From Mauremys mutica (Eukaryota > Chordata > Testudines > Geoemydidae), in NCBI RefSeq assembly GCF_020497125.1, contig NC_059077.1:29897340-29961339 (forward strand): a stretch of DNA of 64,000 bases. Direction: 5' to 3'. Below, piece after piece: positions 1 through 13,690 of the stretch. The position numbers were made by a program, and so were the translations under genes. How positions within the stretch are numbered: the stretch's first letter is position 1; every line of letters begins with the position of its first letter. A model generated the notes under the pieces. The model was not told where the DNA came from. It saw only the letters and a list, made by a program, of their open reading frames with translations, and made no database searches.

Positions 1-1100
1 TCTTGGATTTTGTATCAATGTATTTATAAGTGTAAATTAATCTGTTTTTGCATGGAGGCTATTCAGACAACATTCCACAGCAGAGTCTGATCTGGATATT
101 CAATACATTATTTAAATACTGTATCTACTTTTGTGGGAACCTAAAAAAAAAAATAGATTAAATACAAACAGTCATATTCTGCTTTTGTTTATATCCATCC
201 AACCTATGTCAGTGGATTGTGTGGATGTAAATGAGAATTTACTTTGTCCCAGACAGTTTCAAGATTTATTCGTTCCCCCGGCTTGCTACCCGCGATACTT
301 GTATGTCCCATTTGGTTTTACTTTACTTTCATGCTGTCAAGGTCAAGCATTAACACAACCATTTTTCTGCTCCCTCCAGAGCTCATCAACACCATTCTGG
401 AGTCGGGCAGAAGGAGCTCACTGGAGCTGCACAAGACAGAAGAGACAGGCTAATAAAAATTCTTCACTATTTCAAGAAAAGAAGATTACTGATGTAATTC
501 AAACCCCTTAGAACAAAGCCATCTGCCATACAGTCTAACAGTACTGCAATGCAATAGTATCAGTTGCTTGATTTTTCACTTGACCCATTGCTACCAGTCA
601 GGCAGAGGGTGCAGTGGTGTAGAGACGGCACAAACAGCACTGTCCCTTTTGTGATGTTGAGACCTATCCAGTTTTGCTTATTCTCTCATGCTCACTCATC
701 TCTTTTTCTGCCTCTCCCCCTTCCTCTGTTATGGGCTTTGGGAGATCCGAAGGTGGGTTCTAACAGTAAGGCTTTCTAGGGTTGAACTGTTCTTTTATCT
801 AACATGACTTTTTTTAATATGGCAAATCTCTCTGATCTAAGAGAAGGCAGTTTAATACACTCTTTACTTTCAGGGATTTTAAAAAGAAAACTACAGTTTA
901 GAAAAGTTTAAAAAAAAGAGGAAAGAAAGCTAAGAAACCACCAAACACCTTCCCTCCCCTACAGCCAAAACCAGTAGCAGTAGTACTTCTATTGGGGTCC
1001 TTTAAATCAATAACCACTGATTTTATACATAAACAAGGACCTCTTATTGTATTCCTACATATATTTACTGTTAATAGCACAAAGGAAGTAAGAGCAGCAT
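1..1100. other. No recognised feature
   Basis: AT-rich sequence with short chance open frames only. I see no repeat family, exon or RNA gene that I can support. Confidence 0.5.
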
Positions 1101-2031
1101 TGTGATAGGGTATACCTGGTCTTTGCAGCTTTATACAGGAGGCCCTGCAGTTCTACTGCATTCCCCCCCCCCCCCCTGCAAAGTGACAGAAAAGGATCAG
1201 CAAAGGTGGGTCCTCCAGACCTGCCTAGAGAGGCCTTAGGGAGGAAGCCAATTAGAGTCCAGCAGGCTCTGATAAAAAGAGCTGCAGGTGTGGGGGCCAG
1301 AGGTATAAGGAAAAGAGCTTGTTTCTGGTTAAAGGTGCTTGAGGGACAGCTAGAGTTTGTTTTCTGCTGCATTTTGTATTGTTGGGTTTGCAGGGAGAGA
1401 GAAGATCTAAGAACCTTAACCCTGAATTAAGGGTGAAGCTAAAAGGGGCCAGACAGGGAGAAACCTTGGGAAGCAGCAGCAAATTAAAATGGAGCAGTGT
1501 GTAGCTGCTGTCTATAGGGTCCCTGGGCTAGAACCCAGAGTAGTGGGTGAGCCTGGGTTCCCCTGCTGGCCACAGGTAAAGTGGTATTAACCCCAAGAAG
1601 GAACCAAGCCTTATTTTGGAGCCTAAACAAAGAGCTGAATTTAAAGGACCCAGAGCTGGGGATGAAGACTAGTGAGGGCACATGACAATAGTTATTGGAC
1701 TCTCTAGTACCCTAGGAGGAGTTCATTTGGATTGTGTGAGTTAGGTGGAGAGCTAAGCCGCTGAAGACCTGCCAAGGTCAGCTGGCAGCCTGCAGAGGGT
1801 GCTGGGGCAAGAAAAGGACTACAGTACCACACCTAATGGCTAAGAAGCACTCAAAAGGTGATTGTCCCACATTACAGGTGTGTTTTATCCATGTAACAGA
1901 TAGAGAAACAGCAGAGAACAGGAAACTTTTAAAAAAAACTAATCTTTGCCTTTTTCAAAGTGTGCATGGGGATTTAGGCACAACACTCCCTATCTACATC
2001 AAGGGGAGCTGCACTATTGGTGACAGGGTTT
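1101..2031 (+). repeat. LTR-like interspersed repeat
   Basis: The stretch opens with TGTGATAGGGTATACC and closes near GGTGACAGGGTTT. It is GC-richer than its flanks and resembles a long turtle LTR-type repeat I recognise by its purine-rich body (for example the GAGTTCATTTGGATTGTGTG region near 1719). A poly-C run lies at about 1163-1176. No coding domain is visible. The similar words at both ends could mark the end of one LTR and the start of a lost neighbour. The family and exact ends are uncertain. Confidence 0.45.
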
Positions 2032-2834
2032 AGAAGCTACTCCGGGGATTTCAATATTAAGCAAAAATGTATAGGGCAAAACGCTTATTATCCTTATTAG
2101 CATCTGAGTTGTGTTTGGAAAAGTACCCCAGGTGTGTTACTAAAGGAGCATATCAGAAATACCATAGAAAGGAGAAGAAAGTAATGATTTTGCTAAACTT
2201 GTTTCTGGTTTCACTGATTTAAAATAACTGTTCCATTGCTCTTGGCAATACACATTTCTGACTGCAGCTTCTTTTTTGAGGCTATTTCCAATACAAAGAA
2301 GCATCAGACTGAGTACTGGAAGTTGGCAAAGTCTCTGCATATCTCTCCCACTCACACGATCACAGAGGCATTTTAAAATGGTGATTTCAGTAAAGCCCAT
2401 TCACTTTTTAAATAATGTAATGGAAATAACTCTCTCACTAGTCTGCAGATAAATGATGTTCATGGTTCAATGTATAGCCAGCTCAGACTTTTTCCTTTTA
2501 CTTATATACCCAGTGCAACTTGTGTTGCTGATTTCAGGAACAGCAGAGTAAGTGCCATGCTATGTAGCCAAGACAAGTATTGTTTGTGCAAAGTAATGTG
2601 CTTCCCTGTCCTTGCCCAAGTCCTTCCAGTTACTGTATGTTGGATGCAACACTACCTGGCCTCCCTCCCTTCTTCGCTGCACTCCAAAACAAGTTATCTC
2701 TGGCTTCTTCATAGAAGCAGAGAAGGAGGAGACATTCCTGTCACACTCCTACCATGCCTACTTAGAGCCAGCCATGATTTAACAGAGTCTTTGAGAGCTA
2801 TTAAAAGATATTGCCTATTTGTGTCATTATTTTC
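2032..2834. other. No recognised feature
   Basis: AT-rich sequence. The open frames at 2140-2400 (-) and 2470-2850 (+) have no recognisable domain and I take them as chance frames. Confidence 0.45.
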
Positions 2835-2945
2835 ATTTGTGTTGTGGTAGCGTCTAGAGACCTCAATCATAGACCAAGGCCCTATTGTATTAGGTGCTGA
2901 ACCAACCATAATTGCCAGTCCCCGCCCCAAGAAGTTTACAATCTG
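2835..2945 (+). repeat. Old amniote interspersed repeat, sense
   Basis: This copy runs from TTGTGGTAGCGTCTAGAGAC through GGCCCTATTGTATTAGGTGC to CCGCCCCAAGAAGTTTACA. The same consensus recurs at 32345-32425, 41555-41625 (reverse) and 41935-42045. It is a common reptile repeat with a conserved body, but I cannot name the family safely. Confidence 0.5.
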
Positions 2946-5900
2946 TCAGTTTCACCACAGTATTTGTCTACTACTGTATTATCTGAGTATATGTCCATCC
3001 CTAGTGCTCAATTTGATCTTTTACTTATTTGCCTACCTTTAACAATTCTGTACTGTCCATATCAGGCTTTACGATCAGGAATAACTCTTGCTAGAATATA
3101 TTAATTCATAAACTATATTATTATGGGTATAGCTTCTTATCTTTCATTCCAATGTCACCAAAAGCCTAGTTACATTAAAATTAAGGAGCCAGATTCTGCT
3201 CTATTTAAAACCAGTCAATGAAGTTATTTCAGATTTAAATTGGTCTTCACCCAAAATCTTGAACTTGGAATACTAAGGGCCAGATTTTTGAGTTCTGCTC
3301 CCATTTAGGCTCAGTACCAAGCAGCTCCCATTGTGAAACTTATAATCAAATATTCAGAAGAGTAGGTTAGCTCAGCAACTAACATGCAGAGTTCTTTTGA
3401 AAATCTGGCCACTTGCCTTGGTGCCTAGAAGGAAGATGAAGTGTTTAAGGCCAGATTTTCAATGGGACGTAGTGTCTCTTACCCCAAGATACCCTGATAA
3501 AATTCACTTCCAATTAGTAGTAACCAAAAGTTACTAACAATTGAGGTGTTTTTTTGATTTTTTTTGTTTTTGAGAACTATGTGAAATGAGTTTGGTGGCC
3601 TCAGCCCAGATGTTAATACACACAATTGGTATTAATTGACTCTGTTGTTGTCAGTCTTAGCAGAGAGATCAAGGATGGAATGGGTAGGTGGAGTGTCTTC
3701 TCACCCACCGGGAAAGTCCCACAGGAGTTCAGGTCAGGATTGAGGCTCTTGTGCTCAAATCTGTACTACTACTACCCAAGCTGTCCCTATTCTGTGGATA
3801 AAAAGAAGCTTTTGATCTGAATGGCTGGGAATTAACAAAAAAACACTTTATCTCCGGATAAAGAAACGTTACCTTCTGATTCATATAAACTGACTAGTCC
3901 TGACTCTGAGCATGATTCATGACAAAATATCCCTTTCTCTAGAAGAAGTAAAATTGTCCTCCTGTTAGACTGATTTCCTGTGAAAGGTAAGCAGAGATGT
4001 TGAAAAGTGGACTCTCTACTTTCCATATTTCAGCCTCCCAACTTTGTTCCTTTTCTAAAGGGAGAAAATAAAACTCTTTTCCTTCCCTTTATTTTGCTCT
4101 ATAAAAAGCTGGTACTTTCAAGCAATGCTAAATCTTCATTTCAAATACCATTCAATCTGTGAGATGCTCTAAGCTTCTGCAGGAGCCCTTAGAATAGTAA
4201 CACTTCTAACAAGCTCTCTGCTTAAACCAGACAAAAGGAAAACAAGTTTACTATCCTCTTATGTCTGGGCTGAACTCCCTGCCCTCTCCTACTCACCTTC
4301 TGTTTTACTCCTCAACTGCAATGAGCAAGAGTCTGATTCTGACCTCAGTTTACATCCCTGTAAGTCCAGAGTAACTCCACTAAAGCCAAGGGATTTACTA
4401 TGAGGAAAATGAGCTCAGAATTTGCCCCAGAGGCTTCATCTTGTATTTTTGCAACACTAGACCAGTGTGCAAGCCCCTAAGTACTGTGGCTAGCATCTTA
4501 AAAATGTAAATATTTTACTTCCTTCAGGAACAGGGTAGACTTCGCAAATTATAAAAGGTAACTTGTCAGCATTAATACCCAAGAGCTCTAGGTTTCAATT
4601 CTAGGCCAAACTGTCCCATCCCACTGTAAATCTTGAAGGAAGAGGCCTGTGGAAGGGTCCCCACTGAGAGGGCCATGGGTCTCCCTTCCAAAACCCATAG
4701 GTCAGTGGGAGGCCATGGCTATCTGAATGGAGCTTCCATGCCTCCAATTGTGTGCCTATGGCACATCTGGTCCTACTCCATGGCAGTGCAGCACCACCAG
4801 GGCTTCCCTTAGCCAAAGATGATCCTGGAACCCCCACCCCCACCCTACAACAGTGAGATCCCTACAGTGGAGGGAACTCTAAAGAACTGTAGTCCTGAGG
4901 CAGCTGCTTGATGCATCAGGGGGAAATAAATACATGTCCTTGCCACACCCTTCCTTTAACCAGAACACTTTTCCCTTAGCTTACCTAGACCTTGCCCTCT
5001 CCCCATATATACATCCACAGACCAGCAGAGAGGCCTCCATTCCATGCAGGAAGAGGAGATAAATATGCAGAGGGTCATCACATATGGTCAGATTCTTAGC
5101 TGGTGTAAAATTGACATAACTCCATTCAAGTCCATTGCGGATCTGAGGATCTGGCCCATAGGTCAGCATGGGAATGGCTATGGAGGGGGTGGATGCTCCA
5201 GTTACTTTTGCAAATATTTATGCTGCTTCTCTCCTCACAACTAAGAGTCATTTCTTCTTGTTTTTATGTAGACTGGTTTGGCTTAAAACTAGGGTTCAAG
5301 AAAGGTAGGAAAGTTTCAAATTAAGAGCAAGCAATTTTTTTTTAAACATATATACCTTCAGACGCAACCATATTTCCCTTGTATTCCACAGCAACACAAA
5401 AGCTTGTCTGCTTTCTCACACAAAAAAAAGAGAGAGAAAGGAGTAGAAAACCTTTAAGATATGAGTAATAGTTCTGTCCTCTTACACTTTGAGCTGAAGG
5501 AATGAATAGATGTGAATCAGAGCAAGAATATGGATTGAAACGTCTTAATCTGTTATGTTTTGTGCAAAGCATTTTCTATTCAAGGTATTAACAAGAATAA
5601 AATGCAGGGAAGCATACAAAGTCAGATATGCTCTTGGAAAATACAGAGTTAGTTGCTTGTGAATGAAGCCACATCTCCTTAAAGCCTGTCTGCATGTATC
5701 ATACTAAGGCCACACTTCCTAGAAGTCTGCTGTTGGCTCTGGTTTGAAAAGATAAGCAATTAAGCTGTGAACATGTTGGTCCAAATTTTGATCTCATTGA
5801 CGTCCGTGACACTCAGTCACTTCAGTGGAGTTAATGCAGATTTAAAACAGTGCAAATGAGAAATGAATTTGGCCCACAGGTAAGAAGCTGTTGGAAAATA

Positions 5901-8317
5901 TGGTCCCGGGAAGGGTAAAAACCACTTACAGTTTTTTTTATGGTAGGAGCCCTAAGTGCCTGTGACATGATGTTGGTGTAATGTTTCCATGTCTCAAAAC
6001 TTTCTCTTATTTTAGTCAAATTTACACAAACCTGTTCCAGTCTCACCTTTCGTATGGGCCATTAGTTATATCAGAAGTAATCTATTAGAAATGTTATGGA
6101 TGCTGAGAAGTATGATGCAATGTGAGGTTATATCCTTCATGGACTAAGGACCAGACTGTAGATAGGCCCTCCATAGCTCTGCAGTTGTGGAGGGTGCCAG
6201 GCATTCATCTGCCCTTTTCTGACAGTCTCCTCACAGAGGCAAACCATGCTGGCAGTAGACATTACAAAGGAAAAAGTCTTTGGAGGAAGCAGACCCCTGA
6301 CCTTGTCTCCTCTCTGCTCTGGCCAGAAATGCTGACCCTCCATGAGGGAGACTACGTGCTGTATGCCCTTAAAGAGTGGCACAAAGAACATAATGCTCAC
6401 AGAGCTCCCTTTGGGGTGGCTCTGCAATACCCTCAACATGGGCCTGTGCCTCGTAGACAGGATCTGACACAACAGAAGCAGTGAACTGCATCTCAGGTTG
6501 GTATTCTATATGTCCTCCATAGCAACCAGTTCTCACTCGTGAAAGCAGCAGCCTGAAAACAGTAAATGTGGGTGGAATTGTAATTGGATGTGGGTTGTTG
6601 AGTCTTGTCTCAGGAAAGACAATGAGTTGAACATAGCTCCTAATAAATTTCTTGCTACCTTTTACAACTATTTTGGATCAGATCTCTTAGCACATTCATA
6701 CAGGGTGAAGGAGAGTAACCAAGCAACAGAGTTTAAGACTAAACTTTAGGATATGTTTTCACTTCAGAGTTAACCTGTGCTCTTATATGGGTTTTTCCCC
6801 AAATCCCCTTATCATTTATACAAATACATGCACCAGCTTTGAAGGTGCTGTAAACCTGGGCTAGCTGACCCAATTAAGGACATAAGTTAGAGCATGGATT
6901 CCACTTCAACAAGGTCTTTAACCCGCTCACCTTGCAGTGTGAATGCAGGCTACTTAGTGTTAAGACAACTAGCTTTGAGAGAGCCATCATGTTACTGTGC
7001 AGAAAAGGGCCAAGGCTATACCCCTCTGCTCACACAATCCCCTTGGAGCTGTCAGGCTAGCAGTCAAAATCTTGGGCTGCACCGTGATTTTCAGTATAGT
7101 CTGAGATACGTGGGTAATAGCTCTGAAGATCTCTGACCAAATACACATTCTTAGGGGGGTTGTTTTGTTTTTTTGACAGCTGGTTGATGCTGCTAAGTGA
7201 TTGCCATTTACAGGCACTAGCTAGAGCAGAGTTAGCACATGTATGTCTACCCAAGCTTGGCATCACGCCTCCCAGAGTTTGACAAAGGGCACCATTATCA
7301 GCCTAGTGGAAGATCCATGGCTGGAGAGGAGGAGGTGGAGCTCCATATCACAATTCCAGTCCCCTATTCCTCCTTGACACCTCGTCCCAGTCCCTTCCTC
7401 ACCAACTCTTCACCCAATCATCCTGCTCCTTTGGCTCCTTGCCCCAGCCTCTTCCATCACCACCCCCAGGCCTAAATCCTCAACTCTATGTATTCCAGTC
7501 ATGTAGCTTCCTCCTCCTCCAGGCAGCCTGTGTGCCGTCAGGGAAAGCATTGAGAGTGCAGGAAAGAATCTCCTTGATCTCATTACCTGTAACTTTCACC
7601 GCAGCAGTCCCTGGCTCCCAGGAAAAACACTTGCAGGGAAAATCCTAGTCAACCCAAGCAGCTCTGGGCTGAAGCATGCTCAGAGATAGAATATTCAGAA
7701 CATATGGCTGCCAAAGTGTACAAGACTCTATTGAGCATGTCTGAACTAAGATTTTTTCAGAGGCTTATAACTTGGAAAAAAATTGATAGACTTTCACAAG
7801 AACAGCAAAAGAAAACACATCACTGACACTAGAGCAACACGACTGCCTAATTTCAAGTCCCTGCATCAAAGCATGGTGGCTTGAGAGCTCATCAGTGAAA
7901 TGGTTGTACAGAATTTAACATGTTAAAAATGTATTTTTCCCAAAACCTTGTTCTCAGAATTGGCTGAAGCATTTTTTCCCTGAAATTTTCCTCCAAAAAA
8001 AAAATCAGCCTGAGGCACACACCTGGAAAAATTCAGCCTGAACAGCTAAAGGCTGGTAAAAGTTATAAGCAAATGAAAATTGCTTCTTGTAATGAAAAGC
8101 AATGGGCAATCTTAATTAGAGAAGGCACTACCAGCTATGACTATAATAAATACCAGTGCAGTGTCAGAATAAGAACGTTTCTTTCAACATATTTTGAGTT
8201 CTACAGCACATGGCTTCTGATGTTCCATCACTGCTATACATAGCTATGCAGATTTTAAATATCAGAAGGAAAAGTCCACTTAAAAAATACAAACAGTAAT
8301 CTGAATTCAGTTGAGTT
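2946..8317. other. Mostly unrecognised, with palindromic repeat copies
   Basis: AT-rich DNA without recognisable genes. Short copies of a palindromic repeat containing CAGATTCTG-like arms and a TTCAATGG-like core lie at about 3187-3260, 4331-4430, 5088-5160 and 5780-5880. The frames at 6122-6484 (+) and 6137-6472 (-) overlap on opposite strands, show no domain, and are treated as chance. Confidence 0.4.
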
Positions 8318-8512
8318 CAGTGGTGGCTCCAGGCACCAGTGCTCCAAGCATGTGCCTGAGGTGGCAAGCCACGGGGGGTGCCCTGCCAGTCCCTGCGAGG
8401 GCAGCAATTCAGTGGTGGGTACGCCGAAGCTGCGGGACTGGCGGACCTCCCGCAGGCATGCTGCCAAAGGCAGCCTGCCTGCCATGCTTGGTGGGGCAAA
8501 AAAGCTAGAGTT
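8318..8512. mobile_element. Decayed hAT-type MITE
   Basis: It begins CAGTGGTGGCTCCAGGCACC and ends near GGGGCAAAAAAGCTAGAG. It is the same family as the well-preserved copy at 59911-60185: both share the GGCTCCAGGC left end, CTTGGGGCGGCAA-like blocks and CTCCCGCAGGCATGC. The right terminus is eroded and I find no clean 8 bp target duplication. Non-coding; internal open frames are accidental. Confidence 0.7.
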
Positions 8513-11500
8513 ACACCAGAGATTCCTTTTTTCCCATATCATTTAATTCTTATAATTGTGATGCACACTTTTTTGGTCTGTATTTATCTTACTTTTTAGG
8601 TCAATGCTTATAAACAAACAGCTGAGAGGATTTATAAATAGGAAAAATGAGATGGCAAGAACTTTCTGAATCAAATTTGTAATATCTTACAAAATTAAAT
8701 GGTCTTCTTCTAATTGCCACCTCTGCTGTTTGTGTTTTCTTTTACCTGTAGATATAGTATTAGGTTTGATTATGGGGAGGGAAGGAAACTTAGTGAAGAT
8801 CTTCCTCAGATTTACTTTATAAGGCCATATCTGCTCTCCGTTGCGTCAGAAACAACTTCATTGATGTCAGTAGAGTTACTCTGTATTTACATGGGTGAAA
8901 ATAACTCATGATGTTCAGAATGTAGTAAAACATTACTGAAGCTATCTAGAAGATTTTTTTTCTACTTATGAACAACATGGCAAATATGTGTTGCCTTTTA
9001 AAAACATATCTGTTTAGCTAAAATGAATAAAACAAATTCCTAAAAGGATTAGACATCTTTATGCAGCAACCATGAGGAGGAACTGAGGATAACTAGGTAG
9101 ACACACTCTCTCCTGGGGCAACCCGTAACACGCTTCCTCTGATGTTTATTTTTAATAATTTTTGCTCCACACTACTCTTGTTGTCCTTTACCCTTTACCT
9201 TTCAAATTATCATCTGGCTGATGTGATCTATGCATGTCATCTGCACACTATTACTGTAAAAGTCACTAGCTGGAGCTAAAGGTAGAAATGTGAGGGCTCC
9301 AGCATGTACAGAATATGGAAGCCCACCATGAACACATTTCTGATTCACTTGGTGAACCCTTCTCTGGATCCCAGATGTTGTTCCTGATCATCACAGCCAT
9401 CACCAGATCAAGACCCAGCAGCTGTTTCTCCTCTATGATCCAGCAAGACAGTTGTACTCCTCTAGAGCAATGCATCTTGCAAAGCCTAGGATGTGAAGCA
9501 TGTGACAAATCATGCTTGGTCAAGGGAGTTGGGCTGTGGAATGAGTCCCACTCAAGGGCTTGATCCAAAACCCAGTGAAGGAAAGAGAAGTCTGTCCCTT
9601 TACTTCAGTGGGCTTTGTGTCAGATCCCAAGAGCTGTTTAGGGCATACTGCAAGATCCTCCTCTTTGATTTAAAAACATTCCCAGTGGACTGAAAAAATA
9701 ATAAACAAACTATAAATGCACCAACCACAGAAGGGAAGAATGGTGAAAACTTCATGAAGTCTATTAAACATCTTAGATTCTATGTGATATGCACTATGGC
9801 AAATCACAAGATCAACAGATCATTTAAGAAGTAAAGCAGTAGGCTACTACGTGAAGGGTGCATCTTCTTTTCTTGTGCTAGGTTATTTTCTAAGAGTACC
9901 AGGAATAGCATCTATACACTCTTTGGATGGCTGCAGAAACAACATTCATAAGTAAACAGTTGGCTTACTTTTTCAATGGTGCTAGTTCATGAACTGGGCC
10001 ATGACTGCAAAAAAGCAACTGATATGTACCACAACCAAAACTGTTCCAAATGCACATTTTTCAAATACATTGTTAACATGGATTTTTTTTTCTTTCAATT
10101 TAAAGAATGACAGCTTTCAATCTTATTTTAGTGCATGTGTATGGTACTTCAAAATTTTGGGAATTCCTAGTGGTACAAATTATGAAAGTTTGCAAAATTA
10201 AACACTACTTCCCCCTTCTACTCAAGCATTGATTTGAAGGAACAGTAGCATTATATGTGCTCAATTCTAGAACACATCTCTCTTCATTTTAGCTTGGTTT
10301 AAATTTTAATTGTTTTCCTATATTTTGTCTGAATAATAAAGTACTTCCAGTGACACATTAAACAAAAAGAGCCTGCTATAATATTCTTTTTGATTAATAT
10401 CTCAGATCAAACGTTCCACTGTATTGCACACTGAGAATTATGCAGCGTAGGAGAGTATTTGTTTTGGTTAGGGTTTATGTTTGGTGTGACAAATCATTTT
10501 ATTTAAAGATAAGAAAGAATGGGTTTTTATTTTTTTTATTCCAAACACACTGCAATATGCTACCCAAAGAGTAAAAAATGCAATAGAAACTTGATAATTC
10601 ACTTCAGTAATCCTTAAATCCAGTAGTGCTCAAAAGTCTCCTCAGAAGTCTCACATTTTTCTCAGCAAAGATTTTGTAAACAAATGCTGTTGAGAGGATC
10701 TCAGATTACTAAGATTTCATTAAGGCCAACAAAGCTCTTAAGAGCATGCTAGACTTTAAAACAAGTTGACTAGTCCTATTGACTTCATGAAGATGCCACA
10801 TATTTATAGGAAATCTGTTATGATGTGTTATATTTAGAGCTGGTCAGGAATCTTTTAACTAAATATTTTTCATCAGAAAATGCCAGTTCACCAACATGAA
10901 ACTGTTCACAAGAGAGTTAGCTTTGATGAATATCAAATTTTGTTATTTTAAAGTTTCAAAATTTTCATCATTTTCAAAATGAAAAAAAGTTTGGGTTAGT
11001 TAACTCAGCACAGTTTTATTGTGTGTTTCCCAAACTCCAACAACAATAGTCCCTAATCCAGTTTTGTCCTATCTAAGGTTCTGATCCTGCACAAAGTCAT
11101 GTTCTTAATGGGGCTACTCCTGTGCTTAAGGTTAGCTTTATATAGGACCATCTACATACTTAAAGTAAAGTTGTCAAAAATGCCGTTTTGACTTTTTTAA
11201 AAAAATGAGTGTGCATGTGCTTAAAAATGTTTACAGGATCGGGGACTATGAATGTGACAGGTATCAATGACTGGATTTTCCATCACTAGCTGACACTTAC
11301 CTTGGTTAGCACTAACATATTAGTATTTACTGTGCTACAGTATGGGATCTCATGAAGATTTAAAGTCAGAAAAATCCATAGAATACTACAGGAAGGGGGA
11401 AATACATGAGCTCAACAAATAGTTACGTTTCTGATCCTGCAAAAGGCTGAGCACCCTCAGCTCCTGCTGCAATGAATGGATTAAGTCCAAAAATCAGCAT

Positions 11501-11540
11501 TTATTCTCTCTCCTGCTATGTTTACTACTATTTCTTGACT
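8513..11540. other. No recognised gene or repeat
   Basis: AT-rich sequence. One weak copy of the palindromic repeat lies at about 8825-8930. The frames at 9266-9568 (-) and 9315-9563 (+) overlap on opposite strands and carry no known motif. Confidence 0.4.
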
Positions 11541-11544
11541 CTTC

Positions 11545-11600
11545 CAGCCAGGGACTGTTTCTACTTCTGTGTCTGTGCAGCATCTAGCAAAATGATGCCT
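11545..11600 (-). repeat. Old amniote repeat, fragment
   Basis: The words CTGTGCAGCATCTAGCAAAA match in reverse the CTAGGTGCTG part of the repeat at 2835-2945. It is short and diverged. Confidence 0.3.
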
Positions 11601-11815
11601 AAGTCAGGTATACCAACAAATACATACAAGACTATATTGCTCGCATTATGCCTAATACTGTAAAGGGTAAATCCAGTTCAATTTTTTACATTCACTGGTC
11701 ACTAAAACCATTTTAAGGGTCATCCATGTTTTGAAAATAATGAGACCCCTCAGAATGAGTTTCACCTCTTGTCTGTATGGGAGGGGGAGGAGGAAAGAGA
11801 AATCACACTCCATAA

Positions 11816-11977
11816 CCTGGTGGTTAGGATGCTGGCTGGGTTGTGAGATAGCCTAATTCAAGTCCTTGCTCTGCCCATTTCAGAGAAGAACTTTTCACCC
11901 CAACTTACCTTAAAACAGAGCAGAGATTTGAATGAGGGTCATTATAGGTCCTAGGCCAGTGGCCTAACCACCAGGCG
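11816..11977. repeat. Inverted-repeat, tRNA-like SINE relative
   Basis: The left arm (11816-11874) starts CCTGGTGGTTAGGATGCTGG and contains a B-box-like AATTCAAGTCC. The right arm (11917-11976) is its approximate reverse complement and ends CCTAACCACCAGG. The whole unit could fold into one hairpin about 160 bases long. It resembles reptile tRNA-derived repeats built as head-to-head halves. Confidence 0.5.
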
Positions 11978-12684
11978 ACAGAGAATTTGTTACTTTGCTA
12001 TATTTTGGCCTGGTATGGTCTGGTTTTGATAAAATGTCATTTTCTGATGGGGAAAAAATAATTACCAGCTCTAGCTGTAACTCTGTTTATAATGCATGTC
12101 TTGCTCATGCATAATTACATCTGTCATCCACATTTCTTCTTTGTAATGTTTCTTTGTTGGCTAAATGTGTTTTACATCAAAATATCATGCTTTCCCACTT
12201 CCCAACTTTCTTGTCTTCTCTGCTGGAGCAGTTCCTTATTTCTCCTATTTAAAAAAAAATACACTTCTCCGCAGTTGTTTAATTTTCTTGTGCTCTCTTC
12301 TTTCATCTTTGGATTACACTGTTGTTACCATTCATTTCTTTCAAGTCCACCATGCAGAAGAGATAATTTAGCTTTGCTACTTCTTTTGACAAACATAGTA
12401 AATTAAGTACAAACATGACTAGGCTTGTGCAAAATGAAATCTCTTGCAGAGGGCAAATGTGGAATAGTTTATATGGGGAATTTAATTATTTAATGTGTTG
12501 ATTTACATAGAATACCTACTATGGCTAAACAAAGTCCTAGAGGAGGTTTATGAATACATTAAGGGCTTTTAAAAATGAACAGATTTTTCTTCCCCACACA
12601 TGCACTTCAGTGGAATCTTTTCTTTGAGTGTGATGTCTCAGGTGTGTGTGTGAGTGAGTGAGGATTTAAATAACAGTGATTTGC

Positions 12685-12905
12685 TTTGTAAGTATATGGG
12701 TTCTATCTGTGATCTGGATCTAATCCTTGGCTGTGCCACAGACTTCCTGGATAATCCTGTGCAAGTTTTTTAGTGAGTTGTACCTCATTTCCCCCACCCT
12801 GTTTAAAATGAGGATAATAGGCGATAGGCATAATTAGCTTGTAAAGTATAAAGCACTTTTGAGATCTGTGGTTGTAAGATGTGATAGGAAGATAAATAAA
12901 GCTCA
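12685..12905 (+). repeat. MIR/CORE-SINE-like element
   Basis: It shows the typical order of MIR-type words: GGCTGTGCCACAGACTTCCT, then TGTGCAAG, a CTCATTT block, and TTTAAAATGAGGATAATAGG, followed by AAAGCACTTTTGAGATCTG. The 5' tRNA-related part is poorly preserved. It is a diverged, non-functional copy, related to the one at 46805-46985. Confidence 0.55.
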
Positions 12906-13454
12906 TCTCTTTTGTATTGTATTCCTATTTTAGATGGTACATTGAGACAAATCACGTCCTGGCACTAGCAAAATAGCCCACAAGGAGAATCAAATATCCA
13001 GCCAGGTTAGTTCTCTACCAAGGGACTATTACCTGGTAGGGTAGAATTCCTTAGTGCATTCCAGAGTAGTGCACTGTGGGGCTCTGTGCTGCTCAGCTCA
13101 GCTGAACTATTCTGTTCTTCATAGCTCTACTTGATGTTGATGGCATCAGATGATTTAGCCGGCTTTGTGTCTTGTCCTGAAGACCAAGCACATTGGGGAG
13201 AGTAGTGCATGGGCTGCCCTGTTGGTTAGGCAACTCTCACAGCACTTTCTTGAGTGCTAGACTTCAAGCAGTGGTGATTATATGAAGTTTTGTGTCTTTC
13301 TTCCCTCTGCAGTTGTACCAAATAAGGAGAGGCTAAACTTAGCACTAAGGTCATGTTTTATTCCTTATCTAATATAAAACAATAAAGAGAAACATTTATA
13401 TTTCATCATAAAAATACTGTATCTTATCCTTTCATATAGTTAAATGTTTTCATT

Positions 13455-13690
13455 TTCATTGATTCATAGAGTTTAAGGCCAGAAGGGACCATTAGATCAT
13501 CTAATCTGACTTCCTGTATATCATAGGCCATTAAAGTTCACCCACTTACTTCTCTGTTGAGGTTGACTAAAACATAACTTCTAGAAAAGGTATCCAGTGT
13601 TGATCTGAAGGCATCAGGAGGTGGAGAATCCACCACTTCCCAGTTCCTTTGGTAGTTTGTTCCAGATGTTAATCACTCAGTCCCTTACTC
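13455..13690 (-). repeat. CR1 LINE 3' end, antisense
   Basis: On the + strand it begins with the reversed CR1 tail (GATTCATAGAGTTTAAGGCC) and reads AGAAGGGACCATTAGATCAT, then GGAGAATCCACCACTTCCC. These are hallmarks of the last few hundred bases of turtle CR1. It is 5'-truncated, as most CR1 copies are, and carries no intact frame. Confidence 0.8.

Noticed and set aside
6122..6484. Overlapping frames of about 110-120 codons on both strands
   Set aside because: No recognisable domain, no splice context, and opposite-strand overlap; likely chance.
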